A model generated the notes under the pieces. It saw nothing but the letters and a program-made list of their open reading frames with translations, had not been told where the DNA came from and ran no database searches. From assembly GCF_024298965.1 (NCBI RefSeq), contig NZ_CP085193.1, positions 7,316,001 to 7,380,000 of the forward strand: a DNA stretch of 64,000 nucleotides. The letters run 5' to 3'. Below, in pieces: positions 33,580 to 41,405 of this stretch (positions within the stretch are counted from its first letter, which is position 1; every line of letters starts with the position of its first letter). The stretch is from Streptomyces rapamycinicus NRRL 5491. GTDB taxonomy: Bacteria; Actinomycetota; Actinomycetes; Streptomycetales; Streptomycetaceae. Both the position numbers and the translations under genes were made by a program.

Positions 33580-34805
33580 TGGACGACGTACTGGTCACCG
33601 GCCTCGGCGCGCTGTCCCCGCTGGGCGCGGGTGTCGACGCCTTCTGGCGCGGGATGCACAAGGCGGACACCGCGCCGACGCGGGTCCCCGATCCGCTCGC
33701 CCACATGAACCATCCGCTGATGTACCTGGTGCCGGAGGCCGACCTTCCGGACGGGCCCGAGGAGCAGGACGGGCTGCCGCTGGGCCGCGGCTCGCGGTTC
33801 GCGCTCGCGGCGGCGCGCGAGGCGGTCGCCGACGCGGGGCTGGCCGCGCTGCCGGGGCCGGGCGAGAGGCCGGAGGCCGAGGGGCTCGATCCGCGCCGGG
33901 TGGCGGTCGCCCTCAGCACCGGTATGGGCGACACGGATCTGCACGAGGGCTGGTGGACCGGCGAGGCGCCCGCGTCCGGCCGCTGGGCGCCCCCCTTCCC
34001 GCCGGCCTCGGTGGTCGGCGGCTGGTTCGGCGCCCAGGGCGTCAACACCTGCGTCAGCAACGCGTGCGCCGCCAGCGGCTACGCGCTCTCGGTGGGCGCC
34101 GATCTGATCCGCTCCGGCGAGGCCGACGTGGTCATCGCGGGCGGCGCCGAGGCGTACTCCCGCGTTGCCCTGGCCTGCTTCAACCGGCTGGGCGCCATCG
34201 ACCCCGAGCGCTGCCGCCCGTTCGCCGTCGAACGGCGGGGGACCGTCTTCGGTGAGGGTGCCGCCGTGCTCGTCCTGGAGTCCGCCACGCACGCCCGCGC
34301 GCGCGGCGCGCGCACCGTCTACGGTCGTCTGGCGGGCGCCGGCTGGAGCTGCGACGCCTACCACGCGACCGCTCCCGAGCCCTCAGGAGAGCAGATCGAG
34401 CGGGCGATGCGCGAGGCGCTCCGGGAGGCGGGGGCCGGGACCGGGTCCGGGGCCGGGCCGGGCGGGCTGGGGTTCGTGATCCCGCACGGCACCGGCACCG
34501 AGCGGGGCGACGTGGTGGAGAGCCGGGTGCTGGACGCGCTGACCCCCCGTACGCCCCTCTACAGCGTCAAGGCGCTCATCGGGCACACCGGCGGCGCGGC
34601 GGGCGCGTTCGCCGCGCTGGCCGCCGGCTTGGTGCTGCACCACAGGACGCTGCCGCCGAACGTGCCGGTCGGCGAGCGGGACCCGGAGTGCGCGGTGCCG
34701 CTGCCGTCCGGCTCCGCTCCCATGACCGGGGCGTACGGGCTGGTCAACGCCTACGCCTTCGGGGGCAACAACATCTCGCTCGTCTTCGGGGAGGCCGCCG
34801 CGTGA
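33579..34805 (+). CDS. Ketosynthase 3 (intact triad)
   Basis: 408 residues. Active-site Cys163 in VSNACAASGYAL, His in IPHGTGTERGD, Lys-His in SVKALIGHTGGAAG, and NAYAFGGNNISLVFG at the C-terminus. The region between residues 35 and 90 (LAHMNHPLMYLVPEADLPDG) is unusual and may shape the acyl pocket. It is coupled to the previous gene (TGATG) and to a following Cys-less KS-like gene (GTGA), giving a second KS/CLF-like pair. Presumably acts on ACP-bound substrates at a different chain length from ketosynthases 1 and 2 (inference). Confidence 0.93.
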   Translation: MDDVLVTGLGALSPLGAGVDAFWRGMHKADTAPTRVPDPLAHMNHPLMYLVPEADLPDGPEEQDGLPLGRGSRFALAAAREAVADAGLAALPGPGERPEAEGLDPRRVAVALSTGMGDTDLHEGWWTGEAPASGRWAPPFPPASVVGGWFGAQGVNTCVSNACAASGYALSVGADLIRSGEADVVIAGGAEAYSRVALACFNRLGAIDPERCRPFAVERRGTVFGEGAAVLVLESATHARARGARTVYGRLAGAGWSCDAYHATAPEPSGEQIERAMREALREAGAGTGSGAGPGGLGFVIPHGTGTERGDVVESRVLDALTPRTPLYSVKALIGHTGGAAGAFAALAAGLVLHHRTLPPNVPVGERDPECAVPLPSGSAPMTGAYGLVNAYAFGGNNISLVFGEAAA

Positions 34806-35992
34806 GCGACGCACATGCGGCCGCCGGGCCGCGGATGGCGACGAAAGCCGCGCCTCCGCGCCGCGTGGGCGGAGAAGCGAACGAGGAGGCAGTGCGCGAC
34901 GAACCGGCCGTCGGCCTGGTGGTGACGGGCATCGGCACCGTGGGCGCGGACGGCTTCGACTTCCGTACGGCGCTCGGCCGGCACGGCTACAAATACCTGC
35001 CCGCCGCCTCCCAGTACTTCCTCGCCGCGGCCAAGCGCGCGCTGGCCCAGGCCGGCCCGGACGCCCTGGCGGCGGTCGGGCCCGAGGAGCGGGGCGCCGC
35101 GGTGGGCACCAACAGCGCGGCCGTCGCCCTGCACCACACGATGGACCGTACGGTCACGGCCACCGGGGCGGGCGATCTGTCCCCGGTCACCGCGCCCTAC
35201 TTCTCCATCAACCTCTTCGGCAGCCGACTGGCCACCGAACACGACCTCAAGGGCTTCAACCTCACCTTCACCAGCCCCCGGATCGCGGGCCTGGAGGCCC
35301 TCCAGACCGGCCAGCGCGCCCTCGCCACCGGCCGGGCCCGGCGGCTGCTGGCCGGGGCCACCGAGGAGACGCTGCCCGAGGGCGAGCCCGGCGCGGACAC
35401 CTCGGAGGCGGGGGCCGTCGCGCTGGTCCTGGAGCCCGAACCGGCCGCCCGCAGCCGTGGGGTGGCGGTGCTGGGCCGGGTGGGCGTCCGCTCGTTCTTC
35501 CTGCCGCCGAAGGTGGCCGCCTCCGCCGAGGGGGCCGAGCGGGCCGCGGCGCTGCTGCGGGACGCGCTGGACGCCCTCGGCCACCGGCCGGACCGGCCCC
35601 TGGCCGTCACCGCCGTCCTCGACGGCTCCCCGGTCGGCGAGGCCTTGGCGGCGGCGCTGGACGAGAAGGCGCTGGGCGGGTGGACTCTGGCGGGCGAGCC
35701 CGAGCGGGTCCCGGCGGGCGCGGGCGCCCTGGAGCCGGTGGCGCGCGTGGCCGTCGCCCTCGGCGCGCCGGACGGCCACCCCCACGCCGTGGTCACCGCG
35801 GCGGCCGAGGGGAACGCCGCCGTCTGCCTGGTGACCCCGGGTGCCGCCGTCTGCCTGGTGCCCCCGGGCGCCCAGCTGAACGCAGCTTCCGGAGCCGAAG
35901 CGAGCGCCATGCCGGACGCGCCCGCCGGAGGCGAAGCGAGCGCCGGAGGCGAGCAGCCCATGAGCGGACGACGGAGGGCGAGCGACCGATGA
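34802..35992 (+). CDS. KS-like protein lacking the catalytic Cys, degenerate (CLF-like) 2
   Basis: 396 residues from a GTG. The N-terminal half is thiolase-like (VVTGIGTVGADG, AAVGTNSAAVALHHTMDRTV, NLFGSRLATEHDLKGFNLTF). At the nucleophile position it reads SPRIAG instead of TACASG, so Cys is Arg. No HGTGT or second-His motif is seen; the last ~150 residues are low-complexity Ala/Gly/Glu-rich. Much more eroded than standard chain-length factors. It probably acts as a structural partner of ketosynthase 3. The ribosome moves directly into the next gene (ATGA overlap). Confidence 0.8.
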   Translation: MSDAHAAAGPRMATKAAPPRRVGGEANEEAVRDEPAVGLVVTGIGTVGADGFDFRTALGRHGYKYLPAASQYFLAAAKRALAQAGPDALAAVGPEERGAAVGTNSAAVALHHTMDRTVTATGAGDLSPVTAPYFSINLFGSRLATEHDLKGFNLTFTSPRIAGLEALQTGQRALATGRARRLLAGATEETLPEGEPGADTSEAGAVALVLEPEPAARSRGVAVLGRVGVRSFFLPPKVAASAEGAERAAALLRDALDALGHRPDRPLAVTAVLDGSPVGEALAAALDEKALGGWTLAGEPERVPAGAGALEPVARVAVALGAPDGHPHAVVTAAAEGNAAVCLVTPGAAVCLVPPGAQLNAASGAEASAMPDAPAGGEASAGGEQPMSGRRRASDR

Positions 35993-36780
35993 TCACCCGA
36001 CTCGAAGGTTCCTGGTGCCTGGTCCTGGGCGCCTCCAGCGGTATGGGCCTGGCCATCGCCCATGAACTGGCCCGCGAGGGCGTCCACATCCTCGGCGTCC
36101 ACTTCGACACCACCGACGGCCAGGAGAAGGCCGCCGTCGCCCGGGAGGAGATGCGCGGCCACGGCGTCCAGGCCCATTACTTCAACGCCAACGCGGCCTC
36201 CGCCCGCACCCGCGAGGAGCTGCTGCCCCGGTTCGAGGAGCTGACCGGCGGCGCGGGCATCCGGATCGTGGTGCACTCCCTCGCCTTCGGCACCCTGCTG
36301 CCGTACGTCGGCGCCGAGGGCCAGGACAGCCTGACCGCCCGCCAGATGAACATGACGCTCGATGTGATGGCGCATTCGCTCGTCTACTGGACCCAGGACC
36401 TGTTCACCGCGGGGCTGCTGCGCCAGGGCGCCAAGGTGTACGCGATGACCAGCGCCGGGGGCGCCAGGGTGATGCCCCACTACGGCGCCGTGTCCGCCGC
36501 CAAGGCCGCCCTGGAGTCCCATGTGCGCCAGCTCGCCCTGGAGCTCGCCCCCTCCGGCATCGCCGTCAACGCGCTGCGCGCCGGGGTCACCCCGACCCCG
36601 TCCATGGAGCGCATCCCCGGCAGCGACCGGCTCGCCGCGTACGCCCGGGACCTCAATCCGCACCGGCGGCTGACCCGGCCCGAGGACGTCGCCGAGGCCG
36701 TCTCGCTGCTCTCGCGCACCGACTCCTCCTGGATCACCGGCAATGTGATCGGCGTGGACGGCGGTGAGCTGCTGACATGA
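35989..36780 (+). CDS. SDR with Y-x6-K, enoyl-ACP reductase type (FabI/FabL-like)
   Basis: 263 residues. The Rossmann start is CLVLGASSGMGLAIAHELA. The catalytic pair is Tyr165 and Lys172 in HYGAVSAAKAALE, spaced Y-x6-K, which marks enoyl-ACP reductases of the FabI/FabL group and not the Y-x3-K of ketoreductases. IVVHSLAFGTLLPYVG and GNVIGVDGGELL complete the fold. It would reduce an enoyl double bond with NAD(P)H, so the product chain may be partly saturated. It is a second SDR beside the FabG-type enzyme at 41406. Coupled (ATGA) to the first DsrE-like gene. Confidence 0.82.
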   Translation: MITRLEGSWCLVLGASSGMGLAIAHELAREGVHILGVHFDTTDGQEKAAVAREEMRGHGVQAHYFNANAASARTREELLPRFEELTGGAGIRIVVHSLAFGTLLPYVGAEGQDSLTARQMNMTLDVMAHSLVYWTQDLFTAGLLRQGAKVYAMTSAGGARVMPHYGAVSAAKAALESHVRQLALELAPSGIAVNALRAGVTPTPSMERIPGSDRLAAYARDLNPHRRLTRPEDVAEAVSLLSRTDSSWITGNVIGVDGGELLT

Positions 36781-37103
36781 CGGCCCATCTGCTGATCGAG
36801 AGCGGCGGGCCGCAGACCGGACCCGCCTGCGAGCGGTTCCTCGGCGATGCCGCGCGGCTGGCCAGGGACGGCCACCAGGTGGTGCTGTTCCTCGTGGAGA
36901 ACGGCGTGACCGCCGCCGTCCCCGGCACCGCCCCGGGCGTCGAGACCTTCCTGAGCGACGGCGGCGAGCTGTGGGTGGACACCTTCTCCGCCGCCCAGCG
37001 CGCCCTGCCCGCCGACGATCTGACGCCCCGGGCGCGGCTGGTGGAGATGGACGACGTGGCCGCCAAGCTGCTGGAGCCGCGGATCAGGGCGGTGTGGCAC
37101 TGA
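36777..37103 (+). CDS. DsrE/TusD-like sulfur-relay protein 1
   Basis: 108 residues. The DsrE-type alpha/beta fold is suggested by an N-terminal strand HLLIESGG, a helix with FLGDAARLARDGHQVVLFLV, and ENGVTAAVPGTAPGVETFLS followed by GELWVDTFSAAQRALP. Only one Cys (residue 18) is present and it is not at the usual sulfur-carrying position, so this subunit may be structural. It is the first of three consecutive DsrE/DsrF-like genes. DsrEFH and TusBCD hexamers pass persulfide sulfur between proteins. Finding them within a polyketide operon is unusual. Coupled at both ends. Confidence 0.65.
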   Translation: MTAHLLIESGGPQTGPACERFLGDAARLARDGHQVVLFLVENGVTAAVPGTAPGVETFLSDGGELWVDTFSAAQRALPADDLTPRARLVEMDDVAAKLLEPRIRAVWH

Positions 37104-37510
37104 TGCCCAGGCCCGTCCCCCGTACCGATGTACTGCTCAACCTCTTCGGCGCGCCCCACCAGACCGACCTGGTCACCTCGGCGCTCCGGCTGGCGGCCGC
37201 GCTGCTCGCCCGCGGCGCCCGGGTGCAGATCTGGACCTGCGGCGACGCCACCCGGCTGACCGGCGCCGCCCTCGGCGACACCAAACCGCGCGACTACACC
37301 GACCTGGGGCGCGAGCACCCCTCCACCGCCCGGGTCGTCCGCGAGCTGATCGAGGACCACCCCGACCGGTTGTACTGGTACGTGTGCCGCTTCTGCGCCG
37401 AGGAGCGCGGCGCCGCCGAGCAGATCCCGCAGGTCCGCACGCGGGCGCCGTTCGTCTTCGCCGAGCATGTGAACGCGGCGGACAAGAGCCTGCTCATGGG
37501 GGTGTGCTGA
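37103..37510 (+). CDS. DsrE-like sulfur-relay protein 2, Cys-rich
   Basis: 135 residues. LLNLFGAPHQTDLVTSALRL and GARVQIWTCGDATRLTG match the DsrE/TusD N-terminal pattern. YVCRFCAEERG (Cys95, Cys98) sits where DsrE/TusD carry the conserved sulfur-accepting Cys before Arg-Gly. Further Cys are at 46 and at the very C-terminus (135), the position of the swinging-arm Cys in DsrC-type partners. This subunit therefore is the likely persulfide carrier of the trio. It overlaps the previous gene (TGATG) and precedes the third by 3 bp. Confidence 0.7.
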   Translation: MPRPVPRTDVLLNLFGAPHQTDLVTSALRLAAALLARGARVQIWTCGDATRLTGAALGDTKPRDYTDLGREHPSTARVVRELIEDHPDRLYWYVCRFCAEERGAAEQIPQVRTRAPFVFAEHVNAADKSLLMGVC

Positions 37511-37513
37511 GCC

Positions 37514-37909
37514 ATGGGCGACCAGGCGCGCTGGCTGCTGATCGTGGAGAAGGCGTACCGGGGCTCGATCGAGACCCAGTACGCCGACGTGCTGTACTGC
37601 GTGCCCGATCTGCACCGGCAGAGCGGCGGCTGCGATCTGGCGCTGCGCGGCCCCGCCGCCGGCTACGCCCTCGACACCGGCCCCCGGCCCTCGCTGCGCC
37701 TCGGCGGCCGCACCCTGGACACCCTGCCCCATCCGCCCACCTCCGTGGCGAAGCTGCTGGCCGCCGGGGTGACCGTGCTGGTCGAGGAGGACGGTCTGGC
37801 CGCGCTCGGCCGCACCGCCGCCGAGCGGCTGCTGCCCGGCGTACGCGTCATCGGGGGCGACGACCTCGCGGCCCGCTGGCCCTCCTACGAACAGGTGTGG
37901 TTCCTGTGA
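37514..37909 (+). CDS. DsrE/DsrF-like sulfur-relay protein 3
   Basis: 131 residues. WLLIVEKAYRGSIETQYADV and CDLALRGPAAGYALD suggest the DsrF/TusC branch of the DsrE superfamily, with GVTVLVEEDGLAALG and LLPGVRVIGGDDLAARW near the C-terminus. Cys29 and Cys40 are present. Together with the two upstream genes it resembles a DsrE-E-F or TusB-C-D set, which forms heterohexamers. No cysteine desulfurase, TusE/DsrC or sulfurtransferase (rhodanese) gene is seen nearby, so the sulfur donor and acceptor are unknown. Family assignment is by pattern and needs a profile search. Confidence 0.6.
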   Translation: MGDQARWLLIVEKAYRGSIETQYADVLYCVPDLHRQSGGCDLALRGPAAGYALDTGPRPSLRLGGRTLDTLPHPPTSVAKLLAAGVTVLVEEDGLAALGRTAAERLLPGVRVIGGDDLAARWPSYEQVWFL

Positions 37910-37959
37910 CCCGCCCCTCCCACGGCCCCTTGGCCCCAACCGAAGGAGTACCCGTACCC

Positions 37960-39078
37960 ATGGTCAACGCCCCCTCCGGGGCAGCCCCGGTCATCTCGGC
38001 CTGGACCGCCGTATCGCCCCTGGGACTGCGCGGGGCCGACTTCACCGCGGCCCTGCGGTCCGGCCGCTCGGCCGCCCGGCCGCTGGACCCCGAGGAGTGG
38101 TCGGCGCCGTTCCGCGAGGCGAGCCTCGTGCCCGACTTCCACATCCGGCAGATCCTCGGCCGCAAGGGCACCCGCTCCATGGACCGCGCCACCGGCCTCG
38201 CCGTCACCGCGATACGCCATCTGCTGACCGGGGAACGGGAGTACGGCGAGGGCGAACGGCTGCCGGGGGTGGGCGAGGAGACCGGTCTCGCGCTCGGCAC
38301 CAGCACCGGCTCCGCCCAGAGCATCATGGACTTCACCCGGGACTCGCTGGTGGGCGAGAAGCCCTTCTACGTGGACCCGGCCCGGTTCCCCAACACCGTG
38401 ATGAACTGCGCGGCCGGCCAGTCCGCCATCTGGCACGGGCTCAGGGGCCCCAACACCACCATCGCGGGCGGCCGCGCCACCGGGCTGCTCGCCCTGCGGT
38501 ACGCGATGCGGCTCCAGCGGGCCGGACGGGCCGAGGCCGTGCTGTGCGGGGCGGTCGAGGAGTTCTCCTCCGCCCGCGCCTGGCTGGAGTGGCACGCCCG
38601 CGCGGACGAGAACAGCGCCGCCGTGCTCGGCGAGGGCGCGGCCGTATGGCTGCTGGAGCCCGAAGCCTCGGCGCGCGAGCACGGCCGCGACGGGCTCGCC
38701 GAGGTGGTGGGCCTGGAGTTCGGCTGCGCCGCGGACGCGAAGGCCGCCCGTACGGTGCTCGCCGAGGCGATCGGGCGGCTGCTGGACCGCACCGGGGTGA
38801 CCCCCGGTGAGCTGAGCGCCGTCGCCGACTCCGGCGCCCCCGGCGCCGAGGGGGAGGCCGAACTCGCCGCCCTCGCCGCCGCCCTCGGCGGCAAGGAGCC
38901 GCCGCGGATCACGGCCGCCGACACCATCGGGGACACCTGCGCCGCCGCGGCGGCCTTCCAGATCGCCGCCGTGCTCGCGATGGCCGAGCGCAAGGAGATC
39001 CCCTCCGGCGGAACCGCCCTGGTCACCACCGTGGACCGGGACGGTGTGGTCGGCGCGGCCCTGCTGCGGATCCGGTGA
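37960..39078 (+). CDS. KS-like protein lacking the catalytic Cys (CLF-like) 3
   Basis: 372 residues from the ATG at 37960, chosen because AAGGAG lies upstream; a GTG at 37906 overlapping the previous stop is possible. The thiolase fold is visible: SAWTAVSPLGLRGADF, GLALGTSTGSAQSIMDFTRD, NTVMNCAAGQSAIWHGLRG. The nucleophile site reads GGRATG instead of TACASG (Cys to Arg), and no HGTGT is present. TAADTIGDTCAAAAAFQ corresponds to the eroded second-His region. It is the third Cys-less KS-like protein of the operon and may pair with ketosynthase 1. Confidence 0.85.
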   Translation: MVNAPSGAAPVISAWTAVSPLGLRGADFTAALRSGRSAARPLDPEEWSAPFREASLVPDFHIRQILGRKGTRSMDRATGLAVTAIRHLLTGEREYGEGERLPGVGEETGLALGTSTGSAQSIMDFTRDSLVGEKPFYVDPARFPNTVMNCAAGQSAIWHGLRGPNTTIAGGRATGLLALRYAMRLQRAGRAEAVLCGAVEEFSSARAWLEWHARADENSAAVLGEGAAVWLLEPEASAREHGRDGLAEVVGLEFGCAADAKAARTVLAEAIGRLLDRTGVTPGELSAVADSGAPGAEGEAELAALAAALGGKEPPRITAADTIGDTCAAAAAFQIAAVLAMAERKEIPSGGTALVTTVDRDGVVGAALLRIR

Positions 39079-39115
39079 CGGGCCGCCGCCCCCTGAACTG
39101 AAGGAGCTGGTTGAG

Positions 39116-40117
39116 ATGACGGACCGAGAGACGATGGCCGGGCCGCCCGCGGCCCCCGGCGGCCAGGCGCCCCGTACGGCGCTGGTCTTCCCCGGGCAGG
39201 GCGCCCAGAAGGCGGGCATGGGCGAGGCGTGGCGGGACACCGCGTCCTGGGCGGCGGTGGCGGAGATCTCCGAGTACACCGGTGTCGACGTCGAGGAACT
39301 CCTGCTGAAGGCCGACGACGAGACGCTGCGCCGCACCGACCTCGCCCAGATCGCCGTCTTCACCATCGAGGTGCTCGCCCACCGCGAGGCGGAGGCCGCC
39401 GGACTGCTGGGCGGCGTGGTGGCCTGCGCCGGGCACAGCCTGGGCGAGTACACCGCGCTGCACGCCGCCGGGGCCGTGCCGCTCGCCGACACCGCCCGCC
39501 TCGTCGCCGCCCGCGGCCGGGCCATGCGCGGCTGCGCCGAGGAGTCGCCCGGCACCATGGCCGCCGTGGTGCGGCTCGGCCCGGAGACCGTGGAGGCGCT
39601 GGTCGCCCGGGTCCAGGAGGAGGGCGGTCAGGAGGACGGCGGCCAGGTCTGGATCGCCAATGTGAACGCGCCCGGCGCCATCGTGCTCTCGGGCACCGCC
39701 GAGGCCGTCGACCGGCTCGCCGAACTGGCCGTGGAGAGCGAGGGCAAGGTGATCCGGCTCGCCGTCGGCGGCGCCTTCCACAGCCCGCTGATGGCCGCCG
39801 CCGCCGACGAACTGCGCGAGGCCCTGGCCGCCGTGGACTTCGCCCCCGAGCACACCCCGGTCGTCGCCAACGTGGACGCCCGGCCGTACGCGAGCGGCGA
39901 GCACTGGCGGGACCTCGAACTGGCCCAGCTCACCAGCCCGGTGCGCTGGGAGGAGAGCGTCCGCACCCTCGCCGGCGAGCTGGGCTGCGTCCGGTTCGTG
40001 GAGCTGGGCCCCGGGCGCCAGCTGACCGGCATGATCCGCCGGATCGCGGACGGCGCGCTCACCGTCCCGGTCGAGTCGGCCGCCGCCCTCGCCAAGCTCA
40101 CCACCCCCGAACCCTGA
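39116..40117 (+). CDS. Malonyl-CoA:ACP acyltransferase (FabD type)
   Basis: 333 residues from an ATG preceded by AAGGAG. Motifs: VFPGQGAQKAGMG at the start, nucleophile Ser in CAGHSLGEYTALHAAGAV, Arg in ARGRAMRG, and His in VGGAFHSPLM. It loads malonyl units from CoA onto the ACPs in the cytosol. A dedicated acyltransferase within the cluster is common in highly reducing type II systems and frees it from the fatty-acid FabD. The C-terminal extension is short. ACP 2 follows by 33 bp. Confidence 0.95.
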   Translation: MTDRETMAGPPAAPGGQAPRTALVFPGQGAQKAGMGEAWRDTASWAAVAEISEYTGVDVEELLLKADDETLRRTDLAQIAVFTIEVLAHREAEAAGLLGGVVACAGHSLGEYTALHAAGAVPLADTARLVAARGRAMRGCAEESPGTMAAVVRLGPETVEALVARVQEEGGQEDGGQVWIANVNAPGAIVLSGTAEAVDRLAELAVESEGKVIRLAVGGAFHSPLMAAAADELREALAAVDFAPEHTPVVANVDARPYASGEHWRDLELAQLTSPVRWEESVRTLAGELGCVRFVELGPGRQLTGMIRRIADGALTVPVESAAALAKLTTPEP

Positions 40118-40150
40118 GCCCCACGCTCTGAGAGCGGAAGGAGACCCCGC

Positions 40151-40405
40151 ATGGCCGACGCCACCGCCGCCCTGGACATGGACGAGCTGCGCACCTTCGT
40201 CGCGGATGTGCTCGACGTGGACGAGGAGGACGTCACCGACGACGCCGACTTCGTCAAGACCCTCGGCGTGGACTCCCTGATGGCCCTCGAGGTCATGGTC
40301 GTCCTGGAGAAGAAGTACTCGGTGAAGCTGGAGGAGCGGGAGATGAAGGACATCACCACGCTCCGGAAGGTGCACGACCTGCTCGCCTCGAAGATGGGGA
40401 AGTGA
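40151..40405 (+). CDS. Acyl carrier protein 2
   Basis: 84 residues with a good GAAGGAG ribosome site. The phosphopantetheine Ser is in GVDSLMALEVMVVLEKKY, the four helices are regular and the protein is strongly acidic (VDEEDVTDDADF). It carries intermediates between the KS, reductase and dehydratase enzymes. It lies next to the acyltransferase and the two hotdog proteins, so it is the likely elongation carrier; ACP 1 at the operon head could handle the starter or the finished chain (inference). Confidence 0.96.
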   Translation: MADATAALDMDELRTFVADVLDVDEEDVTDDADFVKTLGVDSLMALEVMVVLEKKYSVKLEEREMKDITTLRKVHDLLASKMGK

Positions 40406-40406
40406 G

Positions 40407-40868
40407 ATGACGGTGGCCGCGTGCGGGCCGGTGGACGGCACCGTGGAGATCGTGGACCCTGGCCTCCCCGGTGAGCGGCCCGCCCGGTGCGTGGCCGTGG
40501 TCGGCGCGTCGGAGAAGGTGTTCGCCGGGCACTTCCCGGGGTTCGCCATCTTCCCCGGGGTGTGTGTCGTGGAGTACGTCCAGCGCGGCGCCCTCGCCAC
40601 CATGCCGGAGCGGGAACCGGGCGGGCGCTGGGTCCTGGCGGCCGTCGAGTCCTCCCGCTTCCTCAGCCCGGTCTACCCCGGTGACGAGCTGACCAGCGAA
40701 TACGTCTGGTCGCGCAAGGACGGTGGCTGGCGCTGCCGGGCCTCGGCGGCCACCGGGCGCGGGACCGCCGCGCAGATAAGGCTGCGCTTCGAGAACCGGG
40801 ACGCCCCGGGCGCGGCGGCCGGGGCGGGGGAGCGGAGCGACCAGGACCGAGGAGCGGACGCCGGATGA
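40407..40868 (+). CDS. FabZ-like hotdog protein 1 (dehydratase subunit, His-bearing)
   Basis: 153 residues. KVFAGHFPGFAIFPGVCVVEYVQRG is the FabZ/FabA active-site segment with catalytic His, followed by SSRFLSPVYPGDELTSEYVW. The typical LPHRYP N-terminal segment is missing; that segment occurs in the next gene, and the next protein lacks GHFPG. The pair therefore looks like a split dehydratase acting as a heterodimer on 3-hydroxyacyl-ACP to form trans double bonds. The C-terminal ~25 residues are low-complexity. The stop overlaps the next start (ATGA). Confidence 0.82.
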   Translation: MTVAACGPVDGTVEIVDPGLPGERPARCVAVVGASEKVFAGHFPGFAIFPGVCVVEYVQRGALATMPEREPGGRWVLAAVESSRFLSPVYPGDELTSEYVWSRKDGGWRCRASAATGRGTAAQIRLRFENRDAPGAAAGAGERSDQDRGADAG

Positions 40869-41371
40869 TCACCGTCGATGAGATCAAGCGGATGCTGCCG
40901 CACCGCTACCCCATGCTGCTGGTCGACCGGGTCACCGAGCTGGTGCCGGGCGAGCGGGCGAGCGGGCTGAAGGCGGTCACCTGCAACGAGCCCTGGTACG
41001 AGGGGATGCCGGACACCGCGTCCGAGGAGGACTACCACTATCCGTGGACGGTGCTCATCGAGTCCTGGTGCCATGTGGCCGGGGTGCTGGTCACCTGGGA
41101 CCGGCCCAACCCCGACGTGCGCTCGGGCAAGGCGATGCTGCTGGGCGGCATCGCGGACGCCGAGTTCCACCGACCGGTGGTGCCCGGCGACGTGGTGGAG
41201 CATCATGTGCGGCTGGCCCGCCAGGTCGGCGAGACCTACGTCTTCGAGGGCGAGAGCCTGGTCGGCAAGGAGACCGCCCTCACCATAGGGCGGCTGACGA
41301 TGACCATGCGCCCGGCCTCCGACCTGGCCGCCCCGCCAGTGCCTGATCCGCCCGTGCCCGATCCGCGCTGA
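40865..41371 (+). CDS. FabZ-like hotdog protein 2 (dehydratase partner)
   Basis: 168 residues. ITVDEIKRMLPHRYPMLLVDRVTE is the canonical FabZ start. The GHFPG loop is replaced by NEPWYEGMP, and the helix that usually bears Glu reads LIESWCHVAGVLVTW, keeping a Glu and adding a Cys. LLGGIADAEFHRPVVPGDVV matches the FabZ hotdog strand. It most likely supplies Glu/Asp while protein 1 supplies His, so that only the heterodimer is an active dehydratase, as known for paired dehydratases of polyene type II synthases. The Pro/Asp C-terminal tail is disordered. Confidence 0.82.
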   Translation: MITVDEIKRMLPHRYPMLLVDRVTELVPGERASGLKAVTCNEPWYEGMPDTASEEDYHYPWTVLIESWCHVAGVLVTWDRPNPDVRSGKAMLLGGIADAEFHRPVVPGDVVEHHVRLARQVGETYVFEGESLVGKETALTIGRLTMTMRPASDLAAPPVPDPPVPDPR

Positions 41372-41405
41372 CCGCACACCACTCCCGGGAGAAGGACCTC
41401 ACCGT

